A DNA stretch of 64,000 bases from Caldovatus aquaticus. Its GTDB lineage: Bacteria > Pseudomonadota > Alphaproteobacteria > Acetobacterales > Acetobacteraceae. Positions 36,440 to 47,530 of the stretch are shown here, one piece after another. The position numbers and the translations under genes are program-made. Positions within the stretch are counted from its first letter, which is position 1. Every line of letters starts with the position of its first letter. The DNA lies in the NCBI RefSeq assembly GCF_019458025.1, contig NZ_JAHZUY010000012.1, positions 17,421 through 81,420 on the forward strand. Reading direction: 5' to 3'. Below the pieces are notes generated by a model. It ran no database searches. It was not told where the DNA came from and saw nothing but the letters and a program-made list of their open reading frames with translations.

Positions 36440-36709
36440 TCAGACCACCGGCGCCTCGCCGATCGGCAGGTGCGGGCTGTCGCCGCCCGGGGCGTGGGCG
36501 GTCCCTCCCGGCGCGCCCTCGATCCGGTCCTCGTCGCGCCAGCGGTTGCGGCGGCGCATCATCCGGCACGCCGCCCAGGCGCCGCATGCCCCCGCCGCGC
36601 CGAGCGCCGCGCCGAGCACCAGGCCCGCGGCGAAGGCCCCCCCGGCCGCCGCCAGCCCGGCCATGCCCATCCCCACGGTCCGCATCCCAGGCAGCGATGG
36701 CAGCACCAT
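36440..36709 (-). CDS. small hypothetical membrane protein
   Basis: An 89-residue protein I cannot assign to a family. Residues 12-47 form one or two Gly/Ala-rich hydrophobic helices, followed by a basic stop-transfer stretch (RMMRRRNRWRDEDR) and a Pro/Gly-rich tail. The case for a real gene is the AGGAGG Shine-Dalgarno sequence seven bases before the ATG and a coherent membrane-protein layout. It is divergent from the metallo-hydrolase gene and upstream of an enoyl-CoA hydratase on the same strand. Confidence 0.6.
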   Translation of the reverse strand: MVLPSLPGMRTVGMGMAGLAAAGGAFAAGLVLGAALGAAGACGAWAACRMMRRRNRWRDEDRIEGAPGGTAHAPGGDSPHLPIGEAPVV

Positions 36710-36880
36710 CGTCGGCCTCCTCCTTGCTCGCGACCGGAACCTGTGGGCTCCGGCCGATGGCGCCGCAACCGCTCACGCGTGCTTGAAATCACACGATGGT
36801 TGAGGCTCCGGGGCCGCCGGGGTGGTAGCGTCCGGCCGCCCGCGCGGCCGGGGCGCGGGCTTTGCGGAGGAAACGGTCCC

Positions 36881-37873
36881 ATGTCCCTGTCGCGTCGCGC
36901 CCTGTTCGGTGCCGCCGCCGCTGCTGTCCTGCCGCTGTGGCCCGCCTCGGAAGCCCGGGCGGCGGCCCCGTTCCGCAACGAGCTGCCGCCCGCCTGGCAC
37001 CGCTTCCGGGTCGGCGAGTTCGAGGCCACCATCGTCTCCGACGGCGCGCTGCCGCTCGGCCGGCCGGCGCCGGCCTTCCCCGCCTCGCCGCCGGAGGAGA
37101 TCGAGGCGCTGATGCGGGCGCACTTCCTGCCGGTCAACGAGGCGACGCTCGAGCAGAACGCGCTGATCCTCAACACCGGCCGCCAGCTCATCCTGTTCGA
37201 CACCGGCATGGGCGAGAGCATGGGGCCGCAGAGCAAGATGTTCGGCCCGACCACCGGCCGGCTCTTGCGGAACATGCGCGCCGCCGGCATCGAGCCGGAG
37301 CAGATCGACCTCGTCTGCGCCACGCACGCGCACTGCGACCACGTCTGGGGCCTGGTGGACGAGCGCGGGCAGCGCGTCTTCCCGAACGCGCAGGTCGCCA
37401 TCAGCGAGGCGGACCTGAAGTTCTGGACCGACGACGGCAACAAGCGCGGCCCCGAATGGGTCTCCGTGTTCATCGAGGGGGCGAAGAAGAACCTCGCCGC
37501 CTACCGCGACCGCCTGGTGATGGTGCGCGACGGGCAGGAGGTGGTGCCCGGCGTCACCGCCATCGCCACGCCCGGCCACACGGTGGGCCACTACGTCTAT
37601 GCCATCACCTCCGGCGGGACGACGCTGGTGAACACCGGCGACCTCGCCCACCACCAGGTGCTGCTGCTGCGCCGCCCGCTCTGGGAGTTCGCCTACGACA
37701 CCGACCCCAAGCAGTCCGCCCAGACCCGCCTGCGCATGCTCGACCGGCTGGCGACCGACCGGCATGCGGTGCTGTCCTACCACTTCCCCTGGCCCGGCCT
37801 CGGCCATGTGTCGAAGGAGAGCGAGGGCTTCGCCTGGCATCCGGCGCCGATGAACGTCACCGCCCTCGGCTAG
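36881..37873 (+). CDS. Tat-exported metallo-beta-lactamase-fold hydrolase
   Basis: A 330-residue MBL-fold hydrolase with a twin-arginine signal ([17 protein letters not shown]) cut near ARAAAP, so it is folded before export. Zinc ligands are in [27 protein letters not shown] and YHFPWPG. Relatives include quorum-quenching lactonases and uncharacterised periplasmic hydrolases. GGAGG stands ten bases before the ATG. The first copy of the dispersed structured repeat begins two bases after its stop. Confidence 0.9.
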   Translation: MSLSRRALFGAAAAAVLPLWPASEARAAAPFRNELPPAWHRFRVGEFEATIVSDGALPLGRPAPAFPASPPEEIEALMRAHFLPVNEATLEQNALILNTGRQLILFDTGMGESMGPQSKMFGPTTGRLLRNMRAAGIEPEQIDLVCATHAHCDHVWGLVDERGQRVFPNAQVAISEADLKFWTDDGNKRGPEWVSVFIEGAKKNLAAYRDRLVMVRDGQEVVPGVTAIATPGHTVGHYVYAITSGGTTLVNTGDLAHHQVLLLRRPLWEFAYDTDPKQSAQTRLRMLDRLATDRHAVLSYHFPWPGLGHVSKESEGFAWHPAPMNVTALG

Positions 37874-37874
37874 G

Positions 37875-37974
37875 GCGGATCGCGGACGGCCGGGAACGGC
37901 CGGAAGCGGGAATCCGCGCGACCGACGACGGGCCGGAGCCGCGGCCGCGCGCACCGCCGGGCGGAAACGGCTCC
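37875..37974. repeat. dispersed double-hairpin repeat, copy A
   Basis: About 100 bases that align without gaps to 63530-63629, with 81 identical positions by hand count. It folds as two tandem hairpins. The first is closed by GCGGAT and ATCCGC (starts 37 bases apart in both copies) with an inner CGGCC/GGCCG. The second here has an 11-base perfect arm pair GGCCGGAGCCG/CGGCTCCGGCC, whose 3' arm extends to about 37978. It starts two bases after the metallo-hydrolase stop codon. Confidence 0.7.
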
Positions 37975-38096
37975 GGCCGCGCCCGTCCCCGGCGTCGCCC
38001 GACCGGCGGCCGCGCTCCGCCGGCGCGCGGCTGCCACGTCCGCCGGGCGGGAGCGGCGCGGCCGGCCGCTCTTGCCGCCCTCGCGGCGCGGTGCGA

Positions 38097-38131
38097 AAAC
38101 CCGCGCGCCCCGCCCGCCCCCGGGCGGGTTT
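38097..38131 (+). terminator. hairpin with T run upstream of icd
   Basis: AAACCCGC at 38097-38104 pairs perfectly with GCGGGTTT at 38124-38131; an alternative compact stem CCCGCC/GGCGGG with a four-base loop (38113-38128) is followed by TTT. The two stems are mutually exclusive. It may terminate readthrough from the metallo-hydrolase gene or act as a leader structure 52 bases before icd. Confidence 0.4.
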
Positions 38132-38183
38132 CCGTTGGGATCGCCGGCGCCGCCCGCGCCGGCGCGAGGTGGCGAGGATCGGC

Positions 38184-39398
38184 ATGGCCAAGATCAAGGT
38201 GAAGAATCCCGTCGTCGAGCTCGACGGGGATGAGATGACCCGCATCATCTGGGCCCTCATCAAGGAGAAGCTGATCCTCCCCTACCTCGACATCGACCTG
38301 AAGTACTACGACCTCAGCATCCAGAACCGCGACGCCACCGACGACCAGGTGACGGTGGACGCCGCCTACGCCATCAAGAAGTACGGCGTCGGCGTGAAGT
38401 GCGCGACCATCACGCCGGACGAGGCGCGCGTGAAGGAGTTCGGCCTGAAGAAGATGTGGCGCTCGCCCAACGGGACGATCCGCAACATCCTCGACGGCAC
38501 CATCTTCCGCGAGCCGATCATCTGCCGCAACGTCCCGCGCCTGGTGCCGCACTGGACCAAGCCGATCGTCGTCGGCCGCCACGCCTACGGCGACATCTAC
38601 CGCGCCGCGGAGACCAAGATCCCCGGCCCGGGCAAGGTCACCCTGACCTACCAGCCCGCCGACGGCAGCGCGCCGCTCACGCTCGAGGTACACGACTTCA
38701 AGGGCGCGGGCGTGGCGCTCGGCATGCACAACACGAAGGATTCGATCGAGGGCTTCGCGCGCGCCTGCTTCAACTACGGCCTCAGCCGGAACTTCCCGGT
38801 CTACCTCTCGACCAAGAACACGATCCTCAAGGCCTACGACGGCATGTTCAAGGACGTGTTCCAGGACATCTTCGAGCGGGAGTTCAAGGCCGAGTTCGAC
38901 AAGCGCGGCCTCACCTACGAGCACCGCCTGATCGACGACATGGTCGCCGCCGCCCTGAAGTGGGAGGGCGGCTACGTCTGGGCCTGCAAGAACTACGACG
39001 GCGACGTGCAGTCCGACGTCGTGGCGCAGGGCTTCGGCAGCCTCGGCCTGATGACCAGCGTCCTGCTCTCCCCCGACGGCAAGACCGTGGAGTCGGAGGC
39101 GGCGCACGGCACCGTCACCCGCCACTACCGCGAATACCAGAAGGGGCGCGAGACCAGCACCAACCCGATCGCCTCGATCTTCGCCTGGACCCGCGGCCTC
39201 GCCTATCGCGGCCGCTTCGACGACACGCCGGAGGTGGTCCGCTTCGCCGAGACGCTGGAGCGGGTCTGCATCGAGACCGTCGAGAGCGGCTACATGACCA
39301 AGGATCTCGCGATCCTGGTCGGCAAGGACCAGCCCTGGCTGAACACCCAGGCCTTCCTCGACAAGATCGCCGAGAACCTGAAGAAGGCCATGGGCTGA
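38184..39398 (+). CDS. icd: NADP-dependent isocitrate dehydrogenase
   Basis: A 404-residue isocitrate dehydrogenase of the eukaryote-like/alphaproteobacterial (subfamily II) type. The start [20 protein letters not shown], substrate-binding [20 protein letters not shown] and cofactor-side [16 protein letters not shown] match this type closely. It oxidises isocitrate to 2-oxoglutarate in the citric acid cycle. The gene stands alone on the plus strand after a 310-base intergenic region containing the dispersed repeat and a hairpin. It is one of the best conserved proteins in the window. Confidence 0.97.
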   Translation: MAKIKVKNPVVELDGDEMTRIIWALIKEKLILPYLDIDLKYYDLSIQNRDATDDQVTVDAAYAIKKYGVGVKCATITPDEARVKEFGLKKMWRSPNGTIRNILDGTIFREPIICRNVPRLVPHWTKPIVVGRHAYGDIYRAAETKIPGPGKVTLTYQPADGSAPLTLEVHDFKGAGVALGMHNTKDSIEGFARACFNYGLSRNFPVYLSTKNTILKAYDGMFKDVFQDIFEREFKAEFDKRGLTYEHRLIDDMVAAALKWEGGYVWACKNYDGDVQSDVVAQGFGSLGLMTSVLLSPDGKTVESEAAHGTVTRHYREYQKGRETSTNPIASIFAWTRGLAYRGRFDDTPEVVRFAETLERVCIETVESGYMTKDLAILVGKDQPWLNTQAFLDKIAENLKKAMG

Positions 39399-39547
39399 TC
39401 CGGCGCCGCCGTCCTGCGGCGGGCGCCCCGCGCGCCCGCCGCGCCCTGCGGGGCACCCGGCCCTTGCGCCGCCGGCGGCGGGCATCGCACTCTCTCCGTC
39501 CTGCCGCGCCAAGGCGCGGCGGCGATCGGAGCCGCCCCCTCGAGCCG

Positions 39548-40237
39548 ATGGCCTCGCTCACCCTCGCCGACTGGCTGGCCCTCGCGGTCTTCCTGCTGTG
39601 CTGGGTCGCCTACGCGCTGGTGACGGACCGCGTGCCGGCGATCCGCGCCCGCAGCGTGATCGCCGCGATGGACGAGCACCGGCGGCGCTGGATGATCGCC
39701 ATGCTCGGGCGCGAGAACCGCATCGCCGACATCGCCACCATCGGCAACCTGATGCAGAGCACGAGCTTCCTCGCCACCACCTGCATCTTCGTCCTCGGCG
39801 GCCTGGTGGCGATGCTCGGCGCGCCGGATCTCGGCCGCCGCGTCCTCGCCGCCCTGCCCTACGCCGCGGTGCCGGAGGAAGCGGCGTGGGAGGCCAAGGT
39901 CGCGCTGCTGGTGGTGATCTTCGTCAACGCCTTCTTCGCCCTCACCTGGGCGCTCCGGCAGTTCAACTACGCCTCGATCCTCGTCTCCGGCATCCCCGCG
40001 GGCCCGCCCGACCCGGCGCGCGTCGCGCAGGCCGAGGCCGCGGCGCGGGTCCTCAACCGCGCCGCGCGGCACTTCTCCACCGGCCTGCGCAGCTACTACT
40101 TCGGCCTCGCCGCGCTCGCCTGGCTGCTGCACCCGCTGGCGCTCGTCGCCGCGAGCCTCGCGGTGCTGCGCGAGCTGCACCGGCGCGAGTTCCGCAGCGA
40201 GGTGCGCGAGGCGCTCACCCGCCGCGGTCCCGCCTGA
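39548..40237 (+). CDS. DUF599 family membrane protein
   Basis: A 229-residue inner-membrane protein with about four hydrophobic helices (LADWLALAVFLLCWVAYALV, then TTCIFVLGGLVAMLG, VALLVVIFVNAFFALTWALR, YYFGLAALAWLLHP). The segments RENRIADIATIGNLMQSTSF and ARHFSTGLRSYYFGLAALAW are typical of DUF599. Its function is unknown. It follows icd by 149 bases, possibly on its own promoter, and is convergent with a periplasmic protein gene nine bases away. Confidence 0.85.
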   Translation: MASLTLADWLALAVFLLCWVAYALVTDRVPAIRARSVIAAMDEHRRRWMIAMLGRENRIADIATIGNLMQSTSFLATTCIFVLGGLVAMLGAPDLGRRVLAALPYAAVPEEAAWEAKVALLVVIFVNAFFALTWALRQFNYASILVSGIPAGPPDPARVAQAEAAARVLNRAARHFSTGLRSYYFGLAALAWLLHPLALVAASLAVLRELHRREFRSEVREALTRRGPA

Positions 40238-40246
40238 GCCGCCGCG

Positions 40247-40705
40247 TCAGTCCCGCGGCAGCACCAGTACGCGCAGCCAGTAGGCGGCGGTCGCTTTCAT
40301 CTCCTCCTCGGCGGCGAAGAACTGCTCGCGCGCGGTTTCGTTGCGCCGCGGCTCGACGTCCAGATCCGCCCCGGCGGTGAAGGTCGGCCTGCCGTCCTCA
40401 CGCACGCCGACGATCTCCACGATCACCCGCTGCCATTCCGCGCCGCGATTGGCCGCGGTCAGGGTGAACTCCTGCACCGTCGCCGGACCGGCCGCCTCGG
40501 CATCCGCCAGCGGGCCGAGCGCGAGGTTGTTCACCCGCACCCCGCCCACGGTCGCCTCGTAGCGATCGAGATCGGCGGGAGCGAGGCGGGTCCAGGGCAG
40601 CTCGGACGGCACCGGCTGCGCGCGCGCCGCGGCCGGCAGCAGCAGCGCAGGGGCGCAGGCGAGGGAGGAGACGAGCATCAGGAAACGACGGCGCACGGAT
40701 GGCAT
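40247..40705 (-). CDS. hypothetical exported protein
   Basis: A 152-residue protein of unknown family. It has a clear signal peptide (FLMLVSSLACAPALLLPAAARAQ); a cysteine inside it is not placed as a lipobox. The mature part looks beta-rich, with VRVNNLALGPLADAEAAG and VIVEIVGVREDG, and contains a charged stretch (EPRRNETAREQFFAAEEEMK) predicted helical. GAGGAGG precedes the ATG. It lies 61 bases after alaS on the same strand. Confidence 0.72.
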   Translation of the reverse strand: MPSVRRRFLMLVSSLACAPALLLPAAARAQPVPSELPWTRLAPADLDRYEATVGGVRVNNLALGPLADAEAAGPATVQEFTLTAANRGAEWQRVIVEIVGVREDGRPTFTAGADLDVEPRRNETAREQFFAAEEEMKATAAYWLRVLVLPRD

Positions 40706-40766
40706 CCTCCTCTGCCACGCCGGGACTCTCCGGCCCCGCGCCGCGCAAGCGGCGCCGGGTGCGGCG

Positions 40767-43415
40767 CTATCCCCGGAGCGCCCGGCGCACGGCGGCCAGC
40801 GCCTCGCGCGCCTTCGCCGCCTGCGGGCCGCCGGCCTGCGCCAGGTCCGGCCGGCCGCCGCCGCCCTTGCCGCCGACCGCCGCGCTCGCGGCCCGGGCCA
40901 GCGCCACCGCGTCGGCCCTGCCCCGCGCCGCCTCGCCGACGCCGACGACGATGCTCGCCTTGCCCTCGGCGGTGCTGACCAGCGCCACGATGTCCGCCGA
41001 GCCGCCCTTCAGGATCGCCTCGGCGAGGCCCTTGAGGTCGCGCGCCGGCACCTCGCCCACCTCGCGCAGCGCGACGCGCAGGCCGTCCACCTGCTCGACC
41101 TCCGCCGCCGCGCCGCCGGCGGCGAGCTTCTTGCGCAGCTCCGCCACCTCGCGCTCCAGCCGCCGCCGCTCCTCGAGCAGCGCGGCGACGCGCTCGGGCA
41201 GCTCGGCCGGGCGCACCTTGAGCGCGGCCGCGGCGGCGGCGAGGTGGCGCTCCTCCTCCTCGACGGCGCGCACCGCCGCCTCGCCGGCCACCGCCTCGAT
41301 GCGGCGCACGCCGGCGCTGACCGCGCCCTCGGAGACCACCTTGAACAGCCCGATGTCGCCGGTGCGGCGCACATGCGTCCCGCCGCAGAGCTCGAGCGAG
41401 TAGACGCCCCCGCGCTCCGTCGCCTCCGGGTCGTGGCCCATGCCGACGACCCGCACCTCCTCGCCGTACTTCTCGCCGAACAGGGCGATCGCGCCGGCCT
41501 GCACCGCGGCCTCGGGCGTCATCAGGCGGGTGGTCACCTCGGCGTTCTCGCGCACCCGCGCGTTCACCTCGCGCTCGACCCAGGCGAGCTCCTCGGGCTC
41601 GATCGGCTTCGGGTGGGAGATGTCGAAGCGCAGCCGGTCCGGCGCCACCAGCGAGCCCTTCTGCGCCACATGCGTCCCGAGCCGGCGCCGCAGCGCCTCG
41701 TGCAGCAGGTGCGTCGCGCTGTGGTGGGCGCGGATCGCGGTGCGGCGCTCGTGGTCCACCTCCGCCTGCACGGCGAGGCCGACCTTCGCCTCGCCGTGCG
41801 CCACCGTGCCGTAGTGGACGATGAGGTCGCCGAGCTTCTTCTGCGTGTCGCGCACGACGATCCGGCACGCCTCGCCGGCGCTGATCAGGCCGGTGTCGCC
41901 GACCTGGCCGCCGCTCTCGCCGTAGAAGGGCGTCTGGTTCAGCACCACCGCGACCTCGGTCCCGACCGCGGCGCTCTCCACCGGCCGGCCGCCCGCGACC
42001 AGGGCGCGGATCTCGGCCTCCGCCGTCTCGGTGGTGTAGCCGAGGAACTCGGTGGCGCCGGCCTTCTCCTTGATGTCGAACCAGACGCCCTCGGTCGCCG
42101 CCTCGCCGGAGCCGGCCCAGGCGGCGCGCGCGCGCCGGCGCTGCTCGGCCATCGCCGCCTCGAAGCCGGCCACGTCCACGGCGCGGCCCTCGGCGCGCAG
42201 CGCGTCCTGGGTGAGGTCGAGCGGGAAGCCGTAGGTGTCGTAGAGCCGGAACGCCACCTCGCCGGGCAGGGGCTGGCCGGCGCCGAGCTTCGCCGTCTCC
42301 TCCGCCAGCAGGTGGAGGCCGCGGACGAGCAGGGTGCGGAAGCGCCCCTCCTCCAGCTTCAGCGTCTCGGTGATCAGCGGCTCGGCCCGCACCAGCTCGG
42401 GATAGGCGCCGCCCATCTGGCGCACCAGCACCGGGACGAGGCGGTGCATCAGCGGGTCCTCGACCCCCATCATGTGCGCATGGCGCATGGCGCGGCGCAT
42501 GATCCGGCGCAGCACGTAGCCGCGCCCCTCGTTGGAGGGCAGCACGCCGTCGGCGATCAGGAAGGCGGCGGCGCGCAGGTGGTCGGCGATCACGCGGTGG
42601 CTCACCTTGAACCGCCCGTCCGGCTCGTGCCCGGTCGCCTCGGCGCTGGCGAGGATGATCGCGCGCAGCGTGTCGGTGTCGTAGTTGTCGTGCTTGCCCT
42701 GGAGGATGGCGGCGAAGCGCTCGAGCCCCATGCCGGTGTCGATGGAGGGCTTGGGCAGCGGCACGCGCACGCCCGGCGGCCCCTCCTCGAACTGCATGAA
42801 GACCAGGTTCCAGATCTCGATGAACCGGTCGCCGTCGGCGTCCGGCGAGCCGGGCGGCCCGCCCGGGATCTCCGGCCCGTGGTCGTAGAAGATCTCGGAG
42901 CACGGGCCGCACGGGCCGGTGTCGCCCATGCGCCAGAAGTTGTCGCTGGTGGCGATGCGGATGATGCGGCTGTCGGGGAAGCCGGCGATCTTCTTCCAGT
43001 AGAGCGCGGCCTCCTCGTCCTCCGCGTACACGGTGACCAGCAGGCGGTCCTTCGGCAGCGCGAAGTCCCTGGTCAGCAGCTCCCAGGCGTAGGCGATCGC
43101 CTGCTCCTTGAAGTAGTCGCCGAAGCTGAAATTGCCCAGCATCTCGAAGAAGGTGTGGTGCCGGGCGGTGTAGCCGACGTTGTCGAGGTCGTTGTGCTTG
43201 CCGCCCGCCCGCACGCATTTCTGCGCCGAGGCGGCGCGGACATAGGGCCGCTTCTCCTGGCCGGTGAACACGTTCTTGAACTGCACCATGCCGCTGTTGG
43301 TGAACAACAGCGTCGGGTCGTTGCGCGGCACCAGCGGCGAGGATGCGACCACCGTGTGCCCGTTGCGCGCGAAGTAGTCGAGGAAGGTTGCGCGGATCTC
43401 GTTGCTGCTGCTCAT
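40767..43415 (-). CDS. alaS: alanyl-tRNA synthetase
   Basis: An 882-residue class II synthetase charging tRNA-Ala. The N-terminal catalytic core begins [17 protein letters not shown] and includes [18 protein letters not shown]; the editing domain has [17 protein letters not shown] and [13 protein letters not shown] with the zinc ligands; a C-Ala domain ends the protein. The ATG at 43415 gives [11 protein letters not shown]; in-frame upstream starts add an unlikely leader. It is divergent from the ferritin-like gene and lies upstream of the exported protein gene. Confidence 0.98.
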   Translation of the reverse strand: MSSSNEIRATFLDYFARNGHTVVASSPLVPRNDPTLLFTNSGMVQFKNVFTGQEKRPYVRAASAQKCVRAGGKHNDLDNVGYTARHHTFFEMLGNFSFGDYFKEQAIAYAWELLTRDFALPKDRLLVTVYAEDEEAALYWKKIAGFPDSRIIRIATSDNFWRMGDTGPCGPCSEIFYDHGPEIPGGPPGSPDADGDRFIEIWNLVFMQFEEGPPGVRVPLPKPSIDTGMGLERFAAILQGKHDNYDTDTLRAIILASAEATGHEPDGRFKVSHRVIADHLRAAAFLIADGVLPSNEGRGYVLRRIMRRAMRHAHMMGVEDPLMHRLVPVLVRQMGGAYPELVRAEPLITETLKLEEGRFRTLLVRGLHLLAEETAKLGAGQPLPGEVAFRLYDTYGFPLDLTQDALRAEGRAVDVAGFEAAMAEQRRRARAAWAGSGEAATEGVWFDIKEKAGATEFLGYTTETAEAEIRALVAGGRPVESAAVGTEVAVVLNQTPFYGESGGQVGDTGLISAGEACRIVVRDTQKKLGDLIVHYGTVAHGEAKVGLAVQAEVDHERRTAIRAHHSATHLLHEALRRRLGTHVAQKGSLVAPDRLRFDISHPKPIEPEELAWVEREVNARVRENAEVTTRLMTPEAAVQAGAIALFGEKYGEEVRVVGMGHDPEATERGGVYSLELCGGTHVRRTGDIGLFKVVSEGAVSAGVRRIEAVAGEAAVRAVEEEERHLAAAAAALKVRPAELPERVAALLEERRRLEREVAELRKKLAAGGAAAEVEQVDGLRVALREVGEVPARDLKGLAEAILKGGSADIVALVSTAEGKASIVVGVGEAARGRADAVALARAASAAVGGKGGGGRPDLAQAGGPQAAKAREALAAVRRALRG

Positions 43416-43711
43416 GGCCCCGAAGCCAGCCTGGGCCGGGGCCGGACGCCCCGCACCTCGTTTCCTCTCCGCCCCGCATCGGCACACAGGCCCGGACCGG
43501 CGAGGAGCGCCAGCCTCCCTCTAGCGCGCGCCGGACGCAGCGTCGAGGGAGCGGGCGCGCCGGCCGCCCGGGCCGCGCCGGGCGCCCCGGCGCGGGCGCG
43601 ATTCTCCCGGCCCGGCAACTCGCCCCGGCGCGCGCCGTTGGCATGCGGCCGCCGCCCGCGGCCCCGGCACCGCCCGCTGCCGGCGCGGCATTCCCGCTCG
43701 GAGGACAGACC

Positions 43712-44254
43712 ATGGCCGAGACGATGCAGGACCTGCTGGAGATCGAACTGCTGGACGCGCTCAGCGCCGAGCGCCAGGCGCTGGACGGCATGGAGGCCAT
43801 GCTCGACGCCGCCGCCTCGCAGGGCCTCCGGCGGGCGATCCAGGAGCACATGGCCGAGACCCGGCGCCAGATCGAGCGGCTCGAGCAGGCGGCGCAGATG
43901 CTCGGCATCGAGCCCGACGACGCCGACTCCTGCGAGGGCATCCAGGGCCTCCTCGAAGAGGCGCAGGAGATGATCGACCTGATGGAGCCGGGCCCCCTGC
44001 GCGACGTCGCCCTGGTCGCCGCGGCGCAGAAGGTGGAGCACTACGAGATCGCCGCCTACGGCACGCTCTGCGCGCTGCTCGGCGCCGCCGGCCAGCCGCA
44101 GGCCGCCGCCCTGCTCGCCGAGACGCTGGAGGAGGAGAAGGCCGCCGATGCGCGCCTCTCCCAGCTCGCCGAGCGGGAGATCAACCCCGAGGCGCTGCGC
44201 CGGGACCAGGCGGCGAACGACCCGGACCGGCGCGGCGCCGGCAGCGCCGCCTGA
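43712..44254 (+). CDS. ferritin-like DUF892 (YciE/YciF-type) protein
   Basis: A 180-residue four-helix-bundle protein of the DUF892 family. Metal-site carboxylates are spread over [47 protein letters not shown] and [15 protein letters not shown]. Members are induced by stress and may bind iron, but no activity is established. GGAGG stands eight bases before the ATG. It is divergent from alaS and convergent with recA, with a strong hairpin between them. Confidence 0.88.
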   Translation: MAETMQDLLEIELLDALSAERQALDGMEAMLDAAASQGLRRAIQEHMAETRRQIERLEQAAQMLGIEPDDADSCEGIQGLLEEAQEMIDLMEPGPLRDVALVAAAQKVEHYEIAAYGTLCALLGAAGQPQAAALLAETLEEEKAADARLSQLAEREINPEALRRDQAANDPDRRGAGSAA

Positions 44255-44313
44255 GCGCCCCGGCGCCGCCCCCGGGCGCCCCCCTTCTCGTCCTCCGCGG
44301 CGCCAGGGGAGGC

Positions 44314-44354
44314 GCCGGGGGCCGCCCGCGCGCCTTCCGCGCCCGGCCCCCGGC
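44314..44354. terminator. candidate bidirectional terminator
   Basis: GCCGGGGGCC at 44314-44323 is perfectly complementary to GGCCCCCGGC at 44345-44354. It lies between the convergent ferritin-like and recA genes, where a shared terminator is expected. A smaller GGCGCC pair stem sits just to its left (44299-44316). There is no T run, so Rho-independent action is uncertain. Confidence 0.4.
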
Positions 44355-44372
44355 GCGGCCGCCCCGCCGCTC

Positions 44373-45413
<1,041 letters not shown>

Positions 45414-45620
45414 GCGGTGCTGTCCCCGATCTGTCCCTGACGATCCCGATGCCGCCGGCCCGCCCGCGGCCCGGCCTCTCCCCGCGCCGCCGGTTCCGCA
45501 CCTCCCGGCTGCGGGCAGCGGCCACGCGGAGCGCCGGTTCCCGCCGCCTCGCTTGCACCCGGGCCGGGAGGGAGCGCAAGCGAATCCGCGGCACTCACGA
45601 CCGATTAACGAAGCGTGCGA

Positions 45621-45664
45621 AATATGTTCCGGCCAGCCCCGAAAGACAAGAACATTTGGCAAAC
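45621..45664 (-). promoter_or_regulatory. putative recA promoter with LexA-box-like repeat
   Basis: Read on the minus strand, TTGTCT (45649-45644) and CATATT (45626-45621) are 17 bases apart. Directly upstream is GTTTGCCAAATGTTC (45664-45650), one mismatch from GTTC-N7-GTTC, the established LexA operator of alphaproteobacteria. The site abuts the -35 box, as a repressor site would. It implies a leader of about 200 bases before recA. It begins only 12 bases after the kinase stop. Confidence 0.5.
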
Positions 45665-45676
45665 ATCGGCACCGAG

Positions 45677-47530
45677 TCACTCCTTCCCGGCCAGCGCCGC
45701 CCGCACCGCGGCGACCAGCTCCTGCGGCCGGTAGGGCTTGGCCAGGAAGCGCAGCCCCTCGGCCGGCAGGTCCTCGCCAAGCGCCGCCGCCGCATAGCCC
45801 GAAACCAGCACCACCGGCAGGCGCGGAAAGCGCGCCCGCAACCGCCGGGCGAGCTCGAGCCCGTCCATCCCCGGCATCGAGACGTCCGAGACGAGCGCCG
45901 CCGGCGGCCGCGGATCGGCCCCCTCCGCGTCCAGCGCGGCCAGCGCCGCCTCCGCCCCCTCGACCGGACGCACCGCGAAGCCCGCCGCGCGCAGGGCGAG
46001 CGCGGCGAGGCGCCGCACCGGCGCCTCGTCCTCCACCAGCAGCACCGGCCCGGCCGGCGCCGCGGCCGCCGGCGCGCCCGGTCCCGCCGCGGCCGGGCCG
46101 GCGCCGCCGCGCGCCGCCTCCGCTTCCGCCTCGTGCCGCGGCAGCCAGAGCCGGAACACCGTGCCCTCGCCCGGCCGGCTGCGCACCGTCACGTGGCCGC
46201 CGGACTGGCGCAGCACGCCCTGCACGGAGGCGAGCCCGAGCCCGGTGCCGCCCTGCCCGCGCCGCGTCGTGAAGAACGGCTCGAAGATGCGCGGCAGCAC
46301 CTCCGGCGGGATGCCGTGGCCGGTGTCGGCCACCTCCAGCAGCACCCAGCGGCCGGGCGGGATCGGCTCGGCCGCGCCCGGCTCCCGCTGCGGCCGCAGC
46401 AGCGTGGCGTGCGCGGTCGAAAGGCGCAGCGTGCCGCCCTCCGGCATGGCGTCGCGGGCGTTGGCGGCGAGGTTCAGCAGCGCCTGGTCGAGCTGCACCG
46501 GGTCCACCCGCACCCACCGTCCCGGCTCCTCGAGCGCCAGCTCCACCCGCACCCGGTCGCCGACGAGACGCCGCACGAGGCCCGCGACCCCGCGCACGGC
46601 GTCGTTCAGCGCCAGCACCCGCGGCTGGAGCGTCTGCCGGCCCGCGAAGGCGAGCAGGCGGCGCACCAGCGCCGCGCCGCGCTGCGCGCCGTCCAGGATC
46701 TGGCGCAGCTCGGCCGCGACCGGCTCCGCCGGCCGGTGCGCGAGGGCGGCCTCGGCGCCGCCGATCACCGCGGTGAGCAGGTTGTTGAAGTCGTGCGCCA
46801 CGCCGCCGGCGAGCCGCGCGACCGCCTCGTGCGCGCCGGCCCGCGCGAGGCGGGCCTCCAGCCGCAGGCGCGGCGTCGCGTCCGCCACCCGCAGGACGAC
46901 GCCCTCGACCACCCCCTCGCGCCGGCGCAGGGGGCGGCACTCGACCTCCACCACGCGGCCGGCCTGCCCCGGTGCGAAGGCCGCCGGGGCCAATCGCAGC
47001 TCCAGGGGCGGCGCGTCCCCGTCTCCGGCGGCGGGACCGGCGGCGGCCGCGCCGGCCCGGCCCGCGGCCACGGCGGCGAGCCGCGCCTCGAGCGCCGCGC
47101 GGTGCTCCGGCGCGAACAGGGCCGCCGCGGGACCGCCCTCGCGCAGCGCCCGCAGGGCCGCGTCGCCCGCCCCGGCCAGCAGCCGTTCCAGCGCCGGATT
47201 CGCCGCGACCAGGCGGCCGGCGGGGTCGAGCACCGCGACGCCGGACGGATCGGCCGCCAGCAGGGCGCGGAACGCCTCCGCCCGCGCCGCGCCGAAGCGT
47301 GCGCGGAGGGCGTCGCCTCCCCGGCGCGGCGCGGCGGCCCGGCGCATGCCGGACGCCCGGCCGGCGCGGGAGAGCAGCCGCGCCGCCAGCCCGAAGGCCG
47401 TGGCGCCTTCGGCCTCCCCGGCCGGTCCCTCCGCGCCGCCCCGGACCGCGCCGGCCCGGCCTTGCGCGCGCGCCGGGTCCGGGCACAGCACGCAGCCCCG
47501 CGGCGCGTCCCCGCCATGCCCCGCCGTCAC
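45677..47530 (-). CDS. CckA-like hybrid sensor histidine kinase
   Basis: A 617-residue hybrid kinase. In order: an Ala/Arg-rich N-terminus, a PAS-like region ([20 protein letters not shown]), the histidine box [16 protein letters not shown], an ATPase domain ([41 protein letters not shown]) and a receiver with the phospho-Asp in [11 protein letters not shown] and Lys in LAKPYR. H-box, G-box and receiver resemble CckA, which controls CtrA in alphaproteobacteria. No transmembrane helix is visible, although CckA normally has two. The GTG start is the best available in this frame but unsupported by a clear Shine-Dalgarno sequence. Confidence 0.85.
   Translation of the reverse strand: MTAGHGGDAPRGCVLCPDPARAQGRAGAVRGGAEGPAGEAEGATAFGLAARLLSRAGRASGMRRAAAPRRGGDALRARFGAARAEAFRALLAADPSGVAVLDPAGRLVAANPALERLLAGAGDAALRALREGGPAAALFAPEHRAALEARLAAVAAGRAGAAAAGPAAGDGDAPPLELRLAPAAFAPGQAGRVVEVECRPLRRREGVVEGVVLRVADATPRLRLEARLARAGAHEAVARLAGGVAHDFNNLLTAVIGGAEAALAHRPAEPVAAELRQILDGAQRGAALVRRLLAFAGRQTLQPRVLALNDAVRGVAGLVRRLVGDRVRVELALEEPGRWVRVDPVQLDQALLNLAANARDAMPEGGTLRLSTAHATLLRPQREPGAAEPIPPGRWVLLEVADTGHGIPPEVLPRIFEPFFTTRRGQGGTGLGLASVQGVLRQSGGHVTVRSRPGEGTVFRLWLPRHEAEAEAARGGAGPAAAGPGAPAAAAPAGPVLLVEDEAPVRRLAALALRAAGFAVRPVEGAEAALAALDAEGADPRPPAALVSDVSMPGMDGLELARRLRARFPRLPVVLVSGYAAAALGEDLPAEGLRFLAKPYRPQELVAAVRAALAGKE

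Larger units (their letters stand above)
37874..38183. other. intergenic region between metallo-hydrolase and icd
   Basis: These 310 bases hold no gene. The first third is the dispersed repeat copy A (37875-37974), the last third the hairpin at 38097-38131, and the middle has no feature I can support. The icd promoter should lie here or in the hairpin region, but no clear -35/-10 pair is visible. Confidence 0.5.
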
